A DNA stretch of 64,000 bases from Theodoxus fluviatilis (taxonomy: Eukaryota > Mollusca > Gastropoda > Cycloneritida > Neritidae), in NCBI GenBank assembly GCA_034096865.1, contig JAWQFJ010002797.1, positions 40,001 to 104,000 of the forward strand. Reading direction: 5' to 3'. The notes below the pieces were generated by a model, which searched no databases, was not told where the DNA came from, and saw only the letters and a program-made list of their open reading frames with translations. This document shows positions 8,969 to 60,024 of the stretch, one piece after another; position 1 is the stretch's first letter; each line of letters opens with the position of its first letter. The position numbers were made by a program, and so were the translations under genes.

Positions 8969-11557
8969 GGAATGTGTCAAGTGTGTCAAGACTCAGAAGC
9001 GCTCCATTTGGAGACCGAAGGATACAGACAACTAGGTTGGCCCCACATTTCTCCCAAACAGCACCAAATATATCTGTCAATCCAACAAAAAGTACAATCT
9101 TGCTGATATGTTGCAAAGAAAAAAGTATTCACTGCGTTATATACTGATTTAGATAAGGGTTACTCGGTTCAGCCACAGCAATATGCCAATAGCACTACAC
9201 CACGGACAGCTGCATTTGGAAAGTGGCCTAGGTAAGTAGTGCACCTTGGCAGACAACCGCCTGCTCCAACTGTGTTCCTTGACCAAGCCAATGGTGATGT
9301 CAACCCCTTGCTTCTTTCAGACTTCAGCCTCCCAGCAGGCATCAAGAAAGTAGGCAGAATCTTGGCTCCTTACCAATGATGGAGGTTTCTAGCATTGGCA
9401 CATTTTATTCGACTTGTCAATTTCTGCTGGACCTGAACTGGGACCAAAGCAGAATACAAGTAGGTATGTTCATGCCTGAGCAAACTCCTGTCCAAGACTG
9501 GAAACCCCAGTGTCCTGTAATGTTTCAAAATGCCTGGGTTGGCTTCTACACCTGCTTTGCATTCCCTCAGTAGCGCCCTCCCAAAGATTACCTCCCACAC
9601 TTGCATACATCCCAGTACGTGGTGCAACAACCCATTTAGTACACATGTAGAGCAACAACACATCTTCCATGAATCCCCCAATGCAAAAACATGTCCAGCC
9701 ATGCTCATTATGACCCCTCAAGATGATGTGTATATGATGAGAAATTATGCCAAACCCACACAACTGCCATTACAACTCCGCATTAACAACAGTACAACCA
9801 TAATTGTTCCATGCTAGAGTCAATACCAGTGACAACTGATTCCAACAATGAGTAAAAAACCTCAATAAATTAAATGGCTCAACACTTCATCTCTATCCCG
9901 CTGGACACACATAGGCCAAAGTGATTATGTTTGTCTCATCCAGCAGCGTGGAATGGAGGGAATGGCATTAATTTACAAATGACAACATTCAGTACCCAAT
10001 TCAAACACCAGGTTCACCTGTGATGATGACTGAGATGGACTATTGGGCAATGCAGTGGTGCTTGACAAACAGCAAGCACAACTCCATCTGCAAAGGTATG
10101 TAGAATAACAAACATCTCCGTGACAAGGGCAGAGAACAAACAACACTAATGGCTCATACCCGACAGGCAGGCAGACATTACCAACATGTGCAAATGCATG
10201 GGCTGGCAACATGTTGGGGGTGGTGGTGGAGAAAAAACAGAGAAAAAGACAACAATGGCACAGAGACGAAGCACTATACATGTGATGATATAAATACAGC
10301 CCATTTTCTCAAGGCAAAATTTGTCCTCAGAGTAAGGGAGTGGGTGTGCTCCCATGCCTCTACGGAGATGAGCTGTGCATATCACAAGCAGTCGCAGATC
10401 ACAACAGCCCCAGAAGCTTCCATTGTACAGGCACTCTTCTTGTCTCCCTATCATTCTACCCATTTTTAAAAATCTAATCTTCTGGCTACCACATCTACTA
10501 CACAAGGTAATTACTACATTAATCATAATTGATATATTACATTTTCCTATATGTTCTATGGATCAATGCCTAGAAATAAGATTGGCTTCAGGGGATATCA
10601 TGAATGTAATATACAGCAGATGAATCAATTCAAACAAAGCGATTAATGTTCAGTTTTGAAAAGCCCACGCATACCCAACTTCTCATAATTTGCCAGTCCC
10701 ATATCTCAATGGAGAGATGAAGTCTCTCATTGCAACTCCCGTGATTGGTGCGAGGTCCCAGCACTGTGTTGCCATGGATGCATTAAGTTTTTGGTCTGGA
10801 TGGAAAGTTACGATCTGACCAACCTCGCAAAGATCACAGAAATGTCGACCATTTCAGTCATCACAACAATTAAACACACACGCACACACAAATAAACCCC
10901 AATGAAAAAAACCTCTAAAGAAAAACGCCCCACAAAAAAAACAACAAGAAAAAGACAAAGCCTCGCACACTCCCAAATATAGTAGGCAGCAACTACACTG
11001 CTCCCGACTAACTAGTTTCCAAAATAAGAATATTAAAATTAAAAAAAAACACACAAAACCCCCAAAAACAAAAACAAAACAAAAACAAGAAAAAGACTAA
11101 CTCCCACATACTCCCAAAAGCAGTAGGGAGCAACTACACCACTCTTGACAAACTATGAAAAGTTTCCAAAACAAGAAAATAAAGATTTGTGCTATCTCTG
11201 TAACGATGTTCTATCTCTGCTCCCACATGTGAGAGTCTACAAGCACAATGACTTTGAGGTCTCCTGTGAAAGGAGAATCTCCTAAATCTACCTGTTCCCT
11301 CCGCCAAAAGCTGACATAATTCCCATCTAAGGCAAGCCTACACTATCACTTCTCCGTGATGACAGTTGTCAGTAAACTCACAAACATTCATATTGGATGC
11401 ATGAAACAATTAGGTTTGTAAAAATACATCGTTTTTCCTTTAACACCCCCCCCCCCCTTTCAATGCTCTGGTGGTGGTGGCCAGCAGCAGGGATAGGAGG
11501 CAGGAAGGATCTGCCCAATGCACTGCCGGCAGCGGTGCCTCTCCAGGCTACACATTC

Positions 11558-50468
<38,911 letters not shown>

Positions 50469-50650
50469 CTCTTCAGTCACTTATGATGTGCGATGGAATT
50501 TTACTTCTAACCCTCCAGAAATTAGTGACAAGTGGCGGTACGAACAGTTCTCTCGTGTCGGCGAAGATGGCCGCAAACACGTCAGCAGGGCATGCTGGGT
50601 ACACTCTGGCGTTGCAGGGAAGTAACTCTTCATCATTTCAGTTAGTTTCA
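50469..50650 (-). promoter_or_regulatory. TM9SF2 promoter region
   Basis: Upstream of the TM9SF2 ATG, on the gene strand, are a YY1-like GGCCATCTT (revcomp of 50565-50573), a CRE half-site TGACGT (50579-50584), and TACCCAGCATGCCC (about 50588-50601), which matches the core of the ZNF143/THAP11 site. No TATA box is near. This is the make-up of a TATA-less housekeeping promoter. The start point itself is inferred. Confidence 0.5.
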
Positions 50651-51568
50651 TCGCATGCTTTTTGTCTCTCGCCCTCAGGTCTGTTCGTTGCCTTCGCGTA
50701 TCCGTTCAATATGTTTTCTTTTTAATTATGTTTAGCATAATTTGGTACATTTTAAACAGCAAAATGTGCGACCGTAGATACTCTTGTGTTGATGTTTATG
50801 TTGACGATCGATCTTTGACTGATCGCGACTCGCGTCATCTCGTTTGTCAGCAGATCGCAGTAGGACCTAATATTGAGCACGGAAAATAATCATATTTGTG
50901 CACGATTTAATCTATATGGATCTATGCTCCAATTTGTGACATTAAGCTTTTGTTTTGAAACTTCCGAATCGCATAATTCCCTCTTTCGATATCCAAATCA
51001 TGACTATGTATTAGTATTAATTACTGTTAGCCTATTCGATAGTCCTGTGATGAGGTGCACCTATCACCCAGTGTATTGTACAGCTACTGTGTTCATGTCA
51101 TAAGGTGCACCTATCACCAAGTGTATTGTACATCTGCTGTGCTCATCCTCTATTCAGTTATCCCCGCTTCTGTCTCCCCACCCCCCCTATCCTGTGTGTC
51201 AGATCTCTCGGTGTCAGACCTCTCTCTAACCCCCCTTCACCAGCCTTTCTGTAATGCAAGCTGACCAGCTGTCCGGTCTGTGACCCCTACTCTGCTGAGG
51301 TCTGACTGTTGGTGCAGCTGCCCTGTCAGTCACTCCTTACTTTAGCGTGACCCCTGGATATATACATATATATATATAGTGAGCCGTTCTCCCACTCTGG
51401 CATCTGAATAGGAATTATTCCGATAAAAAAGAGAGACAATCCTGCAAGCTTGGATACGAGTTACGGTTCCTGAAGCACAGTCAAACTTCAAGATTTCCAG
51501 TCAGTCTGACACAGAAGAGCGTGTGTTATAATCGGCGCGGATTTTGTGTAATTCAAGCTTATTACAGT

Positions 51569-51772
51569 ATGGTAAAACGCTGTAGTTGGGGCACTTGCAA
51601 TGCAGATAGCAGGTATCCTGACCGATATCCTGGTGTCAATTTTTTCCCGTTTGCTAAACCGACAAGAACCCACAACAGAGATAAATGTCTGCGATGGATC
51701 AAAGCGTGTGGTCGCCCGCATTCCCAACTCAACGTCGACAACATACGGCGATGGATGTATGTTTGCTCCCAA
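51569..51772 (+). pseudogene. THAP zinc-finger exon
   Basis: 68 codons from ATG: MVKRCSWGTCNADSRYPDRY, then NFFPFAKP, then CLRWIKACGRPHSQLN, then WMYVCSQ, ending at a CAA|GTAAGT donor. The C-x4-C, FFPF.KP, W..ACGR and final Cys are THAP landmarks. The His-Phe and the later part would be in the next exon, which I did not find. A host THAP gene is possible but a transposon origin is likelier here. Confidence 0.55.
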
Positions 51773-51889
51773 GTAAGTCGAAACAGCTGTTTTTTTTACA
51801 ATTATTACCCTTACTTTAATTAAAAACTATTATGTGTGTGTGTTGTGTGTGTAGACATAAAACGTAGATCTATTCAAGATTGCGTGTGC

Positions 51890-52322
51890 ACTCTCCCTAC
51901 GAAAATTTTCGGCAAACCTGCAGTTTAGAGGCGAGTCCCGCTTGTGGGTTTTCATGCATTTTAATGCGTTTTTCGCTAAAATACAATTATTGGGTTTAAA
52001 TACAATCATATTTACACACATTGTACACATATTCGAGCCTATGTACATTAGAATTAACTCACAATTTAATGCCGAAATGACCGACTGTCGCAGAGCGTCA
52101 TGGCCGCCATGTACTGTTTGTGTTGTGACGATCGGTCACTTCGGCATTAAATTGTGAGTTAATTCTAATGCACATAGGCTCGAATATGTGTGTGTATGAG
52201 TGTAAGTATGATTGTATTTAAAGCGTATAATTGTATTTGAGCGATAAACTCATTAAAACGCATGAAAACCGGCAACAAGCAGGACCCGCCTCTAAACTGC
52301 AGGTTTGCCAAATTTTCTTCAG
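51890..52322. repeat. Palindromic MITE-like repeat
   Basis: Arms of about 190 bases (GCAAACCTGCAGTTTAGAGG...AACTCACAATTTAATGCCGA and its inverse) around a loop of about 45 bases containing GCGTCATGGCCGCCATG. A few substitutions separate the arms. Confidence 0.85.
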
Positions 52323-52701
52323 CTGATCTTTTTCTTCGTTTTTTATTTATTTAATTTTTATTATTATTAAAATTAGCTTGTGAAAAGGTGGAATGTGTAC
52401 TGTAACACTACTTAAAAGGATTTTGTTTTATGTACATAAGTGCCATGCATGCCTGCAGCCTACTGAGTCAGTGTACAAAGCATTTGTGTGGGTGTGGTTT
52501 GAATGACTGCATGCTTGTGTACATCACTACATAAGTACATGTATGCTTGTGATGAGTGAGTGCATATGAACCATATAACTGAGTGTATGCATGTGTTGCA
52601 ATGTAGGGTTGTATGTGTGTATTACTATAGTATTAAGAGTGAGCCAGAGTCTTCCGTTAAGATTACAATTGCCTGCTTGTGTTTATTTTATTATTATTTA
52701 T

Positions 52702-53037
52702 TTACCTTTCTCTTTTTTCTTCTCGTACGGTTGCATGGTCTAAAGTGCTCATAAGGTACGTGAACACATCGAACATACTGAAAAAAGGCAACGCGGAAAG
52801 GTCGCTGCTACCCGCATGAAGTGAAGGGTTCGGTAACTTCACATCGCCGTCGGTCAGTTTGTCAACAATGATTTCTTCTCTGTCTTCGTATAATCCATCG
52901 GGATCAAACTCCAGGCTAATACCTCTCGCAATCTCACACAATTCCGCTAGTTCAGTCTTTTTTTGGCCAGACACAGTCACACCACGATCTCTCAAAAAAG
53001 CTTGAAATTCAGATACTCGACGCAAGGAAGTCGCCAT
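52702..53037 (-). pseudogene. Mobile-element protein N-terminus, SAP-like
   Basis: 111 codons from ATG at 53037: MATSLRRVSEFQAFLRDRGV, then SGQKKTELAELCEIA (SAP-like helix-loop-helix), then DPDGLYEDREEIIVDKL, then LPNPSLHAGSSDLSALPFFS. I associate this pattern with first exons of invertebrate DNA transposons carrying a YqaJ-type nuclease or a THAP partner. The Arg/Lys-rich end is likely intron read-through. Confidence 0.5.
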
Positions 53038-53149
53038 GTTTGACTGAGTAATGGGCGGAGTAACTCTTACCGTTGCTAGAAAACGAGTAACTTCCCATTT
53101 AGGAATTAAGCCTATTGTGACATTTTGACTATAAATCTGATGTTTCCTC

Positions 53150-55402
53150 TAAAGTAAGACAACCACTTGCAACTGCATATGATTAATTCAATAGACGTGA
53201 TATGCTGAATGAGGCAACATTTGTAAGAAGTAATTTCAAAGCGAGTTCAATTAAGTAATCTGTTTTCTTCCAAATACAAGCACGACTTGGGAGCCATGGG
53301 TTAGGATCTGTGGAACAATCCATCCCCTGGCTCCTGTGAGGTCCGTGCATCCGCTTGATAAGAGGGAGACGGCACACAGTCATAGAGACCCCATTCCATC
53401 TGGGTCAGAGAGAGACCATTTCACCACCCGGGGGGGGGGGGGGGGGGTGTCGAGAGGTTCATGTTACGAGCTTGTACCAACGGCCAATAAAGAGTGGAAA
53501 GTAACTCGACTTCGCCCCTGCGTCGTACTTGACTCCAACTCTACCACCGACCACTCCACCGACCACCACAGTCCGGCAGTTTTTTTTCTTTTTGACAATG
53601 CCATAGGAACTGCACTAATCATGTTTTCATATATATATATGGTACCCGGTTCGTTATGCAAAGAAATGTGATCTTTGTGCAGTGGTGCGCACATCGGCGT
53701 CACTACAATTCGGATCTAGCAAGTTCAGTTCAACAGCCTTCATATTCTCCCATCTCACACCACCTAGATCGAACAAGGTCAAGTTGCTATGTCATCTCGA
53801 TCCCCATGCAGTACTCGATTCAGTCAGTGGTCACCAAACTCGGGCGCGTCTTCACCAAACGAAATTCAAGTTACCCTCGTATGTAAAGCATTTTCATTAG
53901 AATGTTTGGCCAATCCTGTAACTGTACTGCTTCCAAAAGCGTCTATGTGTTTCGTCTAATGTCCTCTCCCATTTGTAATGCATTGTCATCTTAAATATTT
54001 TACCAATCAGCTAGCTGGAATGTACACGTGTTTGCTACATGAACAGACTGCACGCTCGGTGCAGAGAGTGGTATCGCTGCTGGTAATGCTGTAAGAACAG
54101 TTTAATATACAGAGCCGAAATCCTGCGAGTGGGGGGTGGGGGGGGGGGGGGGGGGTGGGGTGTTTCGGCTCTGGTAATGCTGTAAGAACAAAAGTATACT
54201 ACCAGAGACCACCGTCGCCATGGTCTTGGGCTGGTCCAGGCCACTACCATCTGGCCTTGGGCCAGCCAGCAGCTCCTCTACCCATGGATGAATAAAGTTA
54301 TGGAAAGCACCTTTGACTTGTCTCATACCTGCACCCTATCAACTAGCCTCAAGTCCCTCGATGATGGAAACTTTACCACCAGCTTCATCTTCACCCTAGC
54401 TGGTGCCTGAAAATTTGGAGCATAGTTGCGAAGTTATGAGATGCACCTATCTGTTTGTAAATATGATGCCCAGAAGTTCAGCAGCCAGGGTTGGGAGAGA
54501 GGGAATGGGGACTTTGTCACTGAATAAAATTGTCATGATTATTTGCTATAAAAGTTGAAGTAATAGAGCATGGATTTGAACTTGTTTTTCATCATAAAGA
54601 CAGAGGATTCTTGTCAATAGTTACACTTAAATTGCTGTTTGGTTATTGTTGTTTTTGTCCTTGAAACATTGCCGTCACTCTGCATTCATCCTCACCTAGT
54701 TAATTAATTACCATCTTAAGTGTTAGCATTTAAGATCAGAGAGTGATAGGCATGGGAGAAGGAAAAAACTCACAACCTTGTGACCCAAATGACAGATTAA
54801 TCGTTTCCAACATTTTCACCTCAGCCAAGGAGGTTACGCTTTTCCCTTGATTAATTCGATTGTTTCTTATTGACGAATTAACTCGAAAAGTTCCAAACAG
54901 ATTCTGATTAGATTTGGTGCAAGGTCATGGTTTTATCCAGGGAACAATCCATTACTTTTAGATTATCTGTTATCTAGGTTTGGAATTGGAACTATAGAGA
55001 TTTTATCGCGCATTGTGATGTTGATATCAAACTATTCATTACACCTGAGTATGCTTTCCACACTCGGAGACAGCTAGCAGGCGATAAAATGAAGTAAACT
55101 TTGTAGCATCAGGCCTGGCTAGCAGAACATCCTGCCTGAATGATGCAGGCCATGGAAGAGAAATCGTAGCCTCCTTGGTGGAGGTTTGCACTCTCGGAGT
55201 GCTCTCTAGTCTTCTCTATGTCACCCATCCCAGTTTGTAAATGCAGATGGATGGTATTCTAGAAAAGGTATGACTGAACTTTCTTGTCAATACATTCTTT
55301 GCCATTTTTTGCAGTGCTGTATAATGATGTAATTATATATAATGTTGATAGAGATCGAAATATTTAATAGCAGACGTGAATATGTGAATATATGAATATA
55401 TA
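53150..55402. other. Intergenic sequence
   Basis: No gene recognised. Contains poly-G runs (53430-53447 and 54131-54165), with the segment GGTAATGCTGTAAGAACA repeated directly on both sides of the second (54079 and 54171). Confidence 0.55.
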
Positions 55403-57784
55403 CACTACGCACAAAAAGTTATGGAGCGGTACGAAAATTTGCTATAAAAGCTGAACGAGTAAATATTGAGTAACCATATACATATGCTCGAAAAGGACAT
55501 TCCTTCTTCTTTATGATCCCGTTTACAGATCACGATTATCTTAACAGCGCTGCGCAGCTGAGCGTCAAAGTGGGTACCCCCCGAAAATGAACTTGCAATA
55601 CGCCTTTTTTTTACTCACATGCGAAGCAAAAGTGAGTCTATGTACTCAGCCGTGTCGTCCGTCCGTCCGTCCGGGCGTCCGGGCGTCCGGGCGTAAAAAA
55701 CTTAAACGTTGGATTTTTCTCGGAGACTATTAAGTCTATCAACACCAAATGTGGCATGATGGTCATGGTGTATGATGACAAGGCCTCAAAAAACATACAT
55801 AGTGACTTGACCTTGCTTCAAGGTCAAGGTCACAGGAGCCATAAATGTGGTCTCAAAAACAGTCATTTTTCACATTTTCCCAATTTTCTCCCACGTTATT
55901 GAGAATGGCGACCTTAGCTACAAGTGGTATATAGGTCAAAGCAAGCCCTATCTTTTGATACCAGTTTGGTTGACCTTGCTTCAAGGTCACAGGAGCTCTT
56001 CAAAGTTGGATTGTATACATATTTTGAAGTGACCTTGACCCTGAACTATGGAAGATAACTGTTCCAAACTTCATAATTATGTGGGGCACATGTTATACTT
56101 TCATCATGAGACACATTTGTTCACATATCATCAAGGTCAAGGTCACTTTGACCCTTATGAAATGTGACCAAAATGGGGTAGTGAACCACTAAAAGTGACT
56201 ATATCTCATGGTAGAAAGTGCCAATAAGCACCATTGTGCTTCCTATGTCTTGAATTAACAGCTTTGTGTTGCATGACCTTGGTTGACCTTGACCTTGGGT
56301 CAAGGTCACGTGTATTTTGGTAGGAAAAATGTGTAAAGCATTTCTTTGTGTATGATGTCATTGGTAGGTTTAGTTGTTTGACCTTGACCTTGAAGGTCAC
56401 CTGAAGGTCAAGGTCATATGAAGGTCAAGGTCAAGCATGTGAGTCGTATGGGCTTTGCCCTTCTTGTCCGTTTCTTAAATTCATAAAAGAATCAGATGCA
56501 ACAGTATTTTGTAAAACGAAACGTCAAATGATAGCCCAACCATTTATCTTTAAGACAACATGCTATTTGAAGAGAAAACAAAATGGGTGTGTCTTCTACG
56601 GGCTTTGAAAGACAGGAGGCGTTAACACGTTTTGCAGGCAAAAACGCTGGTTTTAAGGCCTTTTTTCTCGAGTGACAGTGCGGTATTGTCCATATCTCAG
56701 CGTGTTTACAAGATACAGCAATGAAACTTGGCAGTCATAAAGAGAAGTCTTTTGTCTAGACGCTCACCAAACATTATGTCAATACCTTAAAAGTGCAAGT
56801 GTCTACAAGCATCTTAAGGCGGTACTTTAAGGTCGGCACTGAAACAAAAGTTGTGAGTGAGAAAAAATTGGGCTTCTGCATGCACATAAATAACGTTTCA
56901 AGGTACCTACGTCTTAAATTTTATTAACTTCGAACCACGGGCTGAGCGCATGGACAGAGTTAAACTCAATGTTTACATCTAACAATGTTTAGGGGAAGAG
57001 TTGTCTGACTTTAACAAAGCATAGAGAACGAGTCTCTATCATGAAACCAAAAAAAACATTACCGCAATTTCAAACTTGTCCATGCGCTCAGCCTGTGGTT
57101 CGAAGTTAATAAAATTTAAGACGTAAGTACCTTGAAACGTTGTTTATGTGTATGCAGAAGCCCAGCTTTTTCCCATTCATAACTTTTGTTTCAGCGCCGA
57201 CCTTAAAGTACCGCCTTAAGATGCTTGTAGACACTTGCACTTTTAAGGTATTGACATAATGTTTGGTGAGCGTCTAGACAAAATACTTCTCTTTATGACT
57301 GCCAAGTTTCATTGCTGTATCTTGTAAACAGTGAAAACACGCTGAGATATGGACAATACCGCACTGTCACCCGAGAAAAAAGGCCTTAAAACCAGCGTTT
57401 TTGCCTGCAAAACGTGTTAACGCCTCCTGTCTTTCAAAGCCCGTAGAAGACACACCCTTTTTGTTTTCTCTTCAAAACGCATGTTGTCTTAAAAATAAAT
57501 GGTTGGGCTATCGTTTGACGTTTCGTTTTACAAAATACTGTTGCATCTGATTCTTTTATGAATTTAAGAAACGGAAAAAAGGCGTTTTGCAAGTTCATTT
57601 TCGGGGGGTACCCACTTTGACGCCCAGCTGCGCAGCGCCATGTTAAGATAATCGTGATCTGAAAACGGGATCTTAAAGAAGAATGAATGTCCTTTTCGAG
57701 CATATGTATATGGTTACTCAATATTTACTCGTTCAGCTTTTATAGCAAATTTTCGTACCGCACCTTAACATATTTTGACTAGTG
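55403..57784. mobile_element. Large foldback element, Tc1/mariner-like ends
   Basis: Two inverted arms of about 700 bases (55403-55610 plus 56468-56955, and 57077-57784) around an approximately 120-base loop. The ends are CACTACGCACAAAAAGTTAT and the matching CACTAGTCAAAATATG, both next to TA. GCGGTACGAAAATTTGCTAT and further stretches match almost perfectly in both arms. The TA target and CACTAC...AAAAAGTTA ends suggest a Tc1/mariner-type foldback. No transposase frame. GGTCA-rich copy 8 lies in the left arm. Confidence 0.85.
55611..56467 (-). mobile_element. GGTCA-rich element, copy 8 (inverted)
   Basis: Same subfamily as copy 1 but in reverse orientation, and the only copy outside TM9SF2. 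The matching place in the right arm of the foldback (CGCCTTTTTTCCG as read from the inverse of 57573-57585) lacks it, so its exact ends are visible. Confidence 0.92.
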
Positions 57785-57823
57785 TATTAATTGTGTGTGT
57801 AAACGTATGTGTGTGTCTTCATA

Positions 57824-57861
<38 letters not shown>

Positions 57862-59296
57862 GACATTTCAGTGACTTCGTATGACTCCAAGCGCGTCAGA
57901 AGTCATGGAAGCCTCTGTTCATAATTTCCTTGTTTGGAAATTGGATATATGTGACCACGCATGAGAAACAAGACTGAAGTCAACAAAACAGTTTTTTGAG
58001 CACACATTGAGATAAGTCATCGGTGCACTGTGTTGCATAATGGCTTTCCTGAACTTTACTGTAATTTTAAAAATAATTTCCATTAACATGCGGTTTTCTC
58101 TGGCATATGCATGAATGAATAAATGATATTGTAGTTGACATATATCATTTTTTCATTTTTCTGGCTTTAGCCTCATCATGGATGCGATGGCATAGAAAAC
58201 TCCAGTGATGTCAGCAACTCCAGTCTACATATAGACATACCTGGCACTGACTGCAACTTGCATAGGGATTTCTTTCACACACAGTCAACTAGAAGGGATA
58301 CTTGGCTATGAAGCACATTTTATTTTGAAAAATACCTGATGAAACTACATCAGTGCAGTGTGAAAATCACTGAGCATGTTTGAAGTAATGTACAAAAAAT
58401 GTACGTGTCAACAGCCAGAAAATAGCAAGCTTCGTTGCGAGAATGCGTCTGGATGCTCCAAAATATTATCAATAGTTAATTTGCTGCTCAACAAAGCCTT
58501 CTTCTTTGTTCTGGTCTGGTGTCCTCCATGACTCCAGAAAGTTCCTATAGTGCCCAGGGGCCAGGTGTGATGGGACTGAACATCACTGTTATGCACAGAA
58601 GCTCCAAAAGGAGAGAAAGGGAAAAATATCATGAGGTCTGGTACAACAGGTGTTCCCCTGCATATAAGTAATGAAATTATGCATGAGTGATGAGTACCCT
58701 ATTTCTATCTCCTTTAACCATAAAGTGAATATGCACCTTTGCTGTAAATATTCAGCAAAGAAAAACATGCACCTAAATATACAGTCATTATTTAAAGTAT
58801 ACATGATTGTCAACACTGATATAGGTTGGAAAACAACATGTTCTTGCATTTCTATTCTATGATCACATGCACAAAAAGGACACGCAGTTTGATTTTTTTT
58901 AAAGGAATGACACAAATACTTGCTAATCAGTAACAATCACAACAAAACATTGCATATTGTTTACAAACCTAAAGAATACTGATTTTGTGTCCAACATGGC
59001 AAAACATAATCAACTTCCCAATATATGATGTGAGCAGCATTGGGGCAGAAAATTTCCAAAGAAATAAATAATACATAATCATATCATGAGTCATCCATTA
59101 GAGGCAATGTCCAGCACATCAACTCCAAAATATTTTGTGGGATACACCAAAAGGAAAGAATCTAAACTTGGTTCAATTATTGAAATAATTAACTTAAATT
59201 TTTTTTTTAAAGAACATCTACAGCAGACACATATGAATGTAAAATGTTAATGTTGGTCCCCACATGAAGTGAAGGAAAAGTTTGTGTTTATCTATT
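57785..59296. other. Intergenic sequence
   Basis: (GT)n at 57828-57860. Otherwise AT-rich with no recognised gene or element. Confidence 0.55.
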
Positions 59297-60024
59297 TGTT
59301 GCGAAGGAATGTGAAATACCTGCAGATGTGAATGTAATGTAAAGTGCCGCGGGCTTTCCCGCCTTTGTCTATAAGAGGGGGTCAGAATGAGTCAGCGCCT
59401 CCTTTGTCTGTGAGAGGGGATGGAGGCGATTTCTGCCTGGTCAGCGCCAGAGGGTCAGGGGGTCAGAATGAGTCAGCACCTCCTTTGTCTGTGAGAGGGG
59501 GTGGAGGCGATTTCTGCCTGGTCAGCGCGCAGAGGGTCAGGGGGTCGGAATGAGTCAGCGGAATGCTGGGTGGGGGGCGATGGACTGGAGACTCCCCCAT
59601 CCTCCTACGCAGTAAGCATCTGACCACCGATTGGTCCTCGACGGCCAGGGAGGGCGGGCGTCCCCTCGACTATGCCGATGTGGCAATGCAGAAGTCGCTG
59701 TGGATGCTCCCGAACCCAAGCATGGCACTATATAAACGTATGTACATGAGCAACACGAGAGACTGAGAGACTGGTTACTGGAAGCAAGTGCTTTGAAGGC
59801 TGTCGGAGCCGTATTGAAGCGCAGCCTGTCCAGCACGAGTGACTGAAAGCTCTCGGCTGTTGGTGATGTATTGAGGCGCAGCCTGAGCGGCACGAGTGCT
59901 TGCTGTAAGTGCTGACCAGTCCGGGAATAAAGATCCTGTAAGAAAACTCTCGCCAAAGTCCTGCTTCTACTTTTTGGGCGCAAGCTGGGATGGATTGCAA
60001 GTTATAGACCACGTGCACGCAACA
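59297..60024 (+). mobile_element. LTR relative of the solo LTR at 42105
   Basis: Starts TGTTGCGAAGGAATGTGAA like the 42105 unit (TGTTGCGAAAGAATGTGAA). It shares GTCAGAATGAGTCAGC, a TATA box (CACTATATAAACG, 59728), GGCTGTYGGAGCCG, GGAATAAAGATCCTGTAA and GGCGCAAGCTGGGA. It lacks the last part (TTGTAACA) and has no matching flanks, so it is truncated at about 60024. An approximately 80-bp VNTR occupies 59379-59555. Confidence 0.75.
59379..59555 (+). repeat. 80-bp VNTR inside the LTR
   Basis: Two full copies and a partial copy of a unit containing GTCAGAATGAGTCAGC, CTCCTTTGTCTGTGAGAGGG and GGAGGCGATTTCTGCCTGGT. The U3 part of the 42105 LTR has a single equivalent. Confidence 0.85.

Larger units (their letters stand above)
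8285..11557 (-). other. TM9SF2 3' UTR and terminal region
   Basis: The sequence from the TM9SF2 stop codon (11558) to an AATAAA read on the minus strand at 8301-8306 is AT-rich without coding signs and is most simply a 3.2-kb 3' UTR. It contains an 80-bp tandem duplication (8808-8968) and an imperfect duplication of about 115 bp (10937-11180). The UTR extent is inferred from the poly(A) signal only. Confidence 0.5.
51398..53150. mobile_element. DNA transposon remnant with THAP and SAP-like ORFs
   Basis: A THAP exon on the plus strand (51569-51772) and a SAP-like ORF on the minus strand (52702-53037) face each other across a palindromic MITE (51900-52318). Both protein types occur in invertebrate Kolobok/P-like elements, so this may be an internally deleted two-gene element. 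I could not define its outer ends. Confidence 0.4.

Noticed and set aside
10149..10526. ORFs of 106 and 126 codons on opposite strands
   Set aside because: Located in the TM9SF2 3' UTR, no domain and no splice context.
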